Positions 7,466 to 10,350 of a stretch of 10,350 nt of DNA are shown piece after piece. The translations under genes were made by a program, and so were the position numbers. The stretch is from assembly GCA_027596945.1 (NCBI GenBank), contig JADGJH010000079.1:3521-13870 (forward strand). The letters are read 5' to 3'. Every line of letters begins with the position of its first letter. Positions within the stretch are counted from its first letter, which is position 1. This DNA comes from Physocladia obscura. Lineage: Eukaryota > Chytridiomycota > Chytridiomycetes > Chytridiales > Chytriomycetaceae. The notes under the pieces are model-generated. The model searched no databases. It saw only the letters and a program-made list of their open reading frames with translations, and was not told where the DNA came from.

Positions 7466-8477
7466 TCACAAGATCAAGGCCCGAACTGACATTTTCCAAG
7501 ACTTTCCCCCTGGAACCCTACGGTTATATTCATTCTGGAATTGTCGCTGTTGTTGCTGTTCAGCACAACTCTCAACGTTGCTGAACGGCCAAACAGGAGT
7601 CCCAGGCACTTGCGTCTGGGCTTGCATGATTGTTGGAGACACGATGGATCCGTTAGCAGTCGCTGAAGAATCAAACGGCGACAAAGTTGGTGACAACGAT
7701 GCTACACTATGAACACGAGTTGTGTTCACAGTTGGTGGTTGGGGAGGTCTTGTTACAAGGCAGGTTTCTTGCTGTACGTCTTCTGAGCGCACGAAATAGT
7801 GTCCTTTTGCAATTGCGTGTTTCTGCAAGTCATGTTTCCTATTTTTTGTTTGATTGTGACAAATAATTAAAATTACGGAAGGAGAAAAAACAAGCCTCAC
7901 ACCCCCACACACCCTTAACAAACAGTGAGTAAGCGATTTTTACCATTTAAATGTACTTGGACAGTCTGGGCATGGATATGGACGAAAAGAGACATGGCTT
8001 CGACAATGACCGACCAGGTTGTCTCTGTTTTTTTTTCGTGTGGGGTAAGTTTTTCGGAAGTTGTCAGGACACACCTGCAGCAAAAACAAAAACAAAAACA
8101 AAAAGACACCGACGAACCTCTTTTTGAACGGTTTCGATTTATGCAGACACCCCGCCCATTTACATTCGAGATTTAGTGTTCCCCGAACCTTTTTTTGTTA
8201 ATTAATACTCTCATGCGGATTTGACGCTGACGGAGTGTTTGGATTTATACCTTCCATCCAATATGTTCAGACAAGTGATTAAACAGATCTGTGGGATCAG
8301 AAAATGAATATTGGCAAGTTGAGACTGTGGAACCGGTGGATGCAATCTCCCAGTAGCAAGTGTATCTACAAAAACACAATTCAGGAAGTTAGTGTTATCG
8401 GCGCTCGCAATGTGGCATGAATTTGGGTAGGTTCGTTCGCCGTACTGTTGCGTTTCGTTGTTTCGCTTGCGTGCCAT
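7466..8477 (-). CDS. Three-finger C2H2 transcription factor, PacC/Rim101-like (five exons)
   Basis: Likely nuclear DNA-binding protein. Exons on the minus strand are 8477-8446, 8365-8251, 8188-8118, 8024-7944 and 7838-7466; GT-AG introns are 62-105 bp and all phases join to 223 residues. Finger 1: C14, C28, H41, H45 (CQYSFSDPTDLFNHLSEH), with an unusually long gap of 13 between the cysteines. Finger 2: C58, C63, H79, H83 (CKWAGC ... KKRDNLVGHCRSH). Finger 3: C91, C94, H107, H113 (CPDCPSTFKWKHDLQKH). Every finger is completed only by splicing, which supports the model. The order and linkers (HIGxK..LNLxCxW, KRDxxxxHxRxHV, FKxxxDLxKH) match PacC/Rim101, the fungal alkaline-pH regulators, better than GLI or ZIC. 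The tail (116-223) is Ser/Thr/Pro- and Gln-rich, with SLSPTLSPFDSS. The protein is much shorter than PacC (normally over 500 residues). A GTAGGG donor near 7522 could lead to further exons, and upstream exons are possible. PacC function is inferred, not shown. Confidence 0.82.
8080..8105 (+). repeat. AAAAAC tandem repeat in an intron of the zinc-finger gene
   Basis: About four CAAAAA units lie inside intron 3 (8117-8025) of the minus-strand C2H2 gene, where they read GTTTTT and end at a CTGCAG. In the plus-strand frame they give a KQKQKQK run, which is a shadow and not a protein feature. Confidence 0.7.
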
Positions 8478-9215
8478 TGTCAGAGTTTTGTGGGGTCTTT
8501 TTTTTTTGTGTTTGTTGGCCCGGGTGCAATTTTTTGACAGACTTCATTTCCATCAACTAATCAAGCCCAAGCGCAGATTTTGTCTTTAAGACTCGCGTAA
8601 TCATCTGAATATGTGACTATGTAGATGTACAAACCTGTTATTAAACGAAAATACTTGACGAAATGAAGATCTGATCAATGCTTAGTGTTTAAAAGATACA
8701 AAAGATAATATGACTTTCATATGCGTCTACAACTAAGCCCAAAATCCCAGTTTCTAAAGATCTAATGAGTTTATAAGTGCATTGGGTATCATGGGATGAA
8801 GATATTAGCAGTAACTGTTGACGGGTGGCAAGGAATCCTGGAGATTTTTTGCTTGGCGATTTTCGATTCTTTAACAAAGCCGAGTGAGTTTCCCCCACAC
8901 GAAACAATGGCCATCCCCATCGCTTCAGCCATCGCATTCACTGCGTAATACGAGAAACTGACGTAACGTAGGCGAAATATTCAAATCTATACTCCATGTG
9001 ACATTAATTCTTGCGATGGCGAATTTATAAGTGTGTGATGGTTGCAGTTTCACAGTTGGATGGCTGATGCCCAAAACGACCAATTTGACCCCACAGAAAC
9101 GAGAACAACGAAAATGGCAAGAATTCGCAGCTGATTCCAAGCATTCAACTTTTTCGCTCGGCCGCTTGCAATCAAAAGGGTCTCTTCAACTGTAAAAGAG
9201 CCAACCTTACCCTGA
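8478..9215. other. Intergenic region upstream of the zinc-finger gene and of the eL6 segment
   Basis: Base composition is normal and CG dinucleotides are present, as in the neighbouring genes. It should contain the 5' flank of the minus-strand zinc-finger gene and perhaps an unseen first exon of eL6 on the plus strand. I could not find a start codon and donor that join in frame to the eL6 segment. A 50-codon plus frame (8796-8948) and minus frames across 8689-9298 show no known motif. Confidence 0.4.
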
Positions 9216-9221
9216 AACCAG

Positions 9222-9479
9222 CGGCTCCATCCCGTCAAGAAAATCGGCCGCTCGAAAAACGGTGGTTCGCGTGTTGTTTCGCTCACCAAAGCCGACAAAT
9301 ACTATCTGGCCGAAGATGTCAAAATCCCGAAGAAGCCGCAGAAGAACCCAAAGCCGCCAGTTACAGGCACGTCAATCACCCCCAGAACTGTCTTAATTCT
9401 CGTTGCCGGACGTTACGCTGGAAAGGATGTTGTTTACCTTAAGTCGCTTGAGTCTGGATTATTCTATATTTCTGGTCCA
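9222..9479 (+). pseudogene. RPL6: Partial ribosomal protein eL6 (RPL6) segment, no start, 3' half missing
   Basis: eL6 is a 60S subunit protein. The frame is open from 9216 (after TGA 9213-9215) to TAA 9522-9524 but has no ATG. Recognisable blocks in family order are KNGGSRVVSLTKADKYYLAEDV, then TSITPRTVLILVAGRYAGKDV, then VYLKSLESGLFYISGP. They correspond to KNGGxRxV..YYPxEDV, the SxxPGTVLILLAGRxRGKRV core and VYLKxLxxxLLxxGP. After SGP (9479) the conserved NGVPLRR and VIATS blocks are absent, and the DNA turns AT-rich. Usual RGKR reads AGKD and PGT reads PRT, which is odd for so conserved a protein. An acceptor (ACCAG, 9217-9221) would fit an exon start at 9222. It is either one exon of a gene whose other exons I cannot see, or a truncated copy cut by the AT-rich DNA. 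Family call is firm; status is uncertain. Confidence 0.7.
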
Positions 9480-9524
9480 ATATATTCTCAATCATTATCT
9501 TTGACAAGTCATGAATTTGATTAA

Positions 9525-9951
9525 AAAAACATCTATATTCATGCTTGTTAGCAGTTCTTATTCCTTATTCCTTCCAATCAGCTAATTGCCACCTCAGCTT
9601 TATTTCATATTCAAACCCAATTATATTGTGGTGAATCCAAGTATTTATCCACTTCTGATTCCTTCATCATTTTGATTTGGAATGCAATTGAGGATGGAAA
9701 GAAGCTTCTTGCTATTCCTTGTCAATTGCCCAGAAATTCCTGGATTAGAGAGCGATTGTTTTTATTCACTATTTGCAGAAATTTTGATCTGGGTCGCAGT
9801 ACTGAATCCAATGCTTCTGCCACTGAATTGCACTTCAGTGACTTAGATATTATGATTCTAGCGTGGTATTATCTTGTCCTAATGGAGGGTATTAAATTAT
9901 TGAATATTATCTGTAAAGTATTTTTGATTACTTTAACAAAGAAAAAAGTGA
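9525..9951 (+). other. AT-rich region with open frame of unknown nature, upstream of HNH remnant
   Basis: A plus frame open over 9672-9974 (no ATG near its start; WNAIEDGKKLLAIPCQLP near the beginning, LGRSTESNASATEL in the middle) has no motif I recognise. It lies in another frame directly upstream of the HNH-like segment, so it may be the eroded N-terminal part of that gene. I do not assign a function. Confidence 0.35.
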
Positions 9952-10234
9952 ACTCATTTTGCTTCCAAATTTGATGAAGCAAATGAATCTGTACTATTAG
10001 ACAGCATCACCAAGGTTAATAGTCAAACAGTGATTTTTGAAGAAGAAATTATTGCTCGAGACAATCACTGTGTAATTACAAGGGAATATGCATCTAATCA
10101 AGTTGCTTATATTTTGGCTCATCCCTGCTGGAAACTTTGCAAATTGAAAGAATAAGCTCTCACAAAACATCAGAGATGTGACCTCTGAATTGTATAATGG
10201 AATTAACAGTGTCAGAAATGGGATCTTTCTTTGA
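9952..10234 (+). pseudogene. Decayed HNH endonuclease-like domain (HNH_2 type)
   Basis: Two plus-strand segments in adjacent frames follow the fungal/bacterial HNH_2 pattern. The first (9952-10155) contains ARDNHCVITREY, then NQVAYILAHPCW. The family usually has RDxxxCVxTG followed by AHIxPxxxW, so the first catalytic-region His of AHI is Tyr here. After a frameshift near 10150, NIRDVTSELYNG then SVRNGIFL-stop-VDFAASF (about 10163-10255) matches the family's xxxNGIxLRxDxHxxFD. The TGA at 10232-10234 stands where Arg is expected, consistent with CGA to TGA. No ATG starts the first segment. Such domains are metal-dependent nucleases; this copy cannot make one. The family call rests on motif order alone. 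Confidence 0.6.
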
Positions 10235-10350
10235 GTTGATTTTGCAGCTTCTTTTCTTTAAAGTCTATGTTTTGACTTACACTATTTCAGTGTTAGAGAG
10301 TATGAATATTTTAGAAGAATAATTTTATTTTATTCAAAGAAAATTGAACT
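10235..10350 (+). other. AT-rich tail, probable continuation of the HNH remnant
   Basis: VDFAASF follows the 10232-10234 stop, a TAA follows soon after, and then CFDLHYFSVREYEYF-like sequence appears in the same frame. It may be the end of the HNH-like domain. The window ends before any boundary. Confidence 0.35.

Noticed and set aside
7455..7712. Plus-strand frame of 85 codons with a Cys cluster
   Set aside because: Antisense to the last exon of the C2H2 gene; the CCCC run is the complement of its Gln tract.
7925..8176. Plus-strand frame of 83 codons with a KQKQKQK run
   Set aside because: Antisense to exons 3-4 and intron 3 of the C2H2 gene; the repeat is intronic.
8211..8477. Single unspliced minus frame of 88 codons starting at the C2H2 ATG
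   Set aside because: After residue 11 it reads intron and then the wrong frame of exon 2; splicing 8445-8366 gives the finger instead.
8796..8948. Plus-strand 50-codon frame beginning MKILAVTVDGW
   Set aside because: No motif and no supporting regulatory sequence; a GTGAGT at 8884 could be a donor but leads to nothing I can identify.
9050..9298. Minus frame of 82 codons overlapping the eL6 segment
   Set aside because: Antisense to the recognisable eL6 coding frame; no motif of its own.
1..10350. tRNA, rRNA, CRISPR arrays, bacterial operon features
   Set aside because: None seen; introns and gene families show this is eukaryotic nuclear DNA.

Overview
This is a eukaryotic nuclear window, most likely fungal and perhaps early-diverging. 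Genes carry short (56-105 bp) spliceosomal introns. One gene has the finger arrangement of the fungal pH regulator PacC/Rim101, and a decayed gene resembles fungal NACHT (NLR-like) ATPases. I cannot fix the species or lineage from the sequence.

Layout. 1-757 is AT-rich intergenic DNA with one GC-rich palindromic patch (about 464-546) and the 3' end of the first gene. 758-2104 (minus) is a complete six-exon gene for SF3B4/Hsh49, the two-RRM protein of the U2 snRNP SF3b complex; all phases join into 326 residues and one intron is GC-AG. 2105-2640 is its 5' flank. About 2641-6985 is an AT-rich, CpG-poor island. It has long diverged inverted repeats (2755-3155 plus; 6246-6668 minus), a third copy head-to-head with the second (6669-6985 plus), and a short direct repeat with a stem-loop (2641-2712 and 6151-6212). 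Between the arms lies a broken minus-strand NACHT gene, probably with an ankyrin-like C-terminal part. 6986-7465 is AT-rich with nothing recognisable. 7466-8477 (minus) is a five-exon C2H2 zinc-finger gene that I assembled from splice sites; no long ORF shows it. 9222-9479 (plus) is a segment of ribosomal protein eL6 with no visible start codon and no conserved downstream half. From about 9480 the DNA turns AT-rich and CpG-poor again and holds a broken HNH endonuclease-like gene (about 9952-10234).

Overall, two intact housekeeping/regulatory genes sit in normal-composition DNA with frequent CG. They are interleaved with AT-rich accessory islands that carry eroded NACHT and HNH genes. Several stops in the eroded genes fit C-to-T change (CGA to TGA, CAA to TAA, TGG to TGA), which suggests decay driven by cytosine methylation or RIP-like mutation. 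No shared pathway links the genes beyond co-location.
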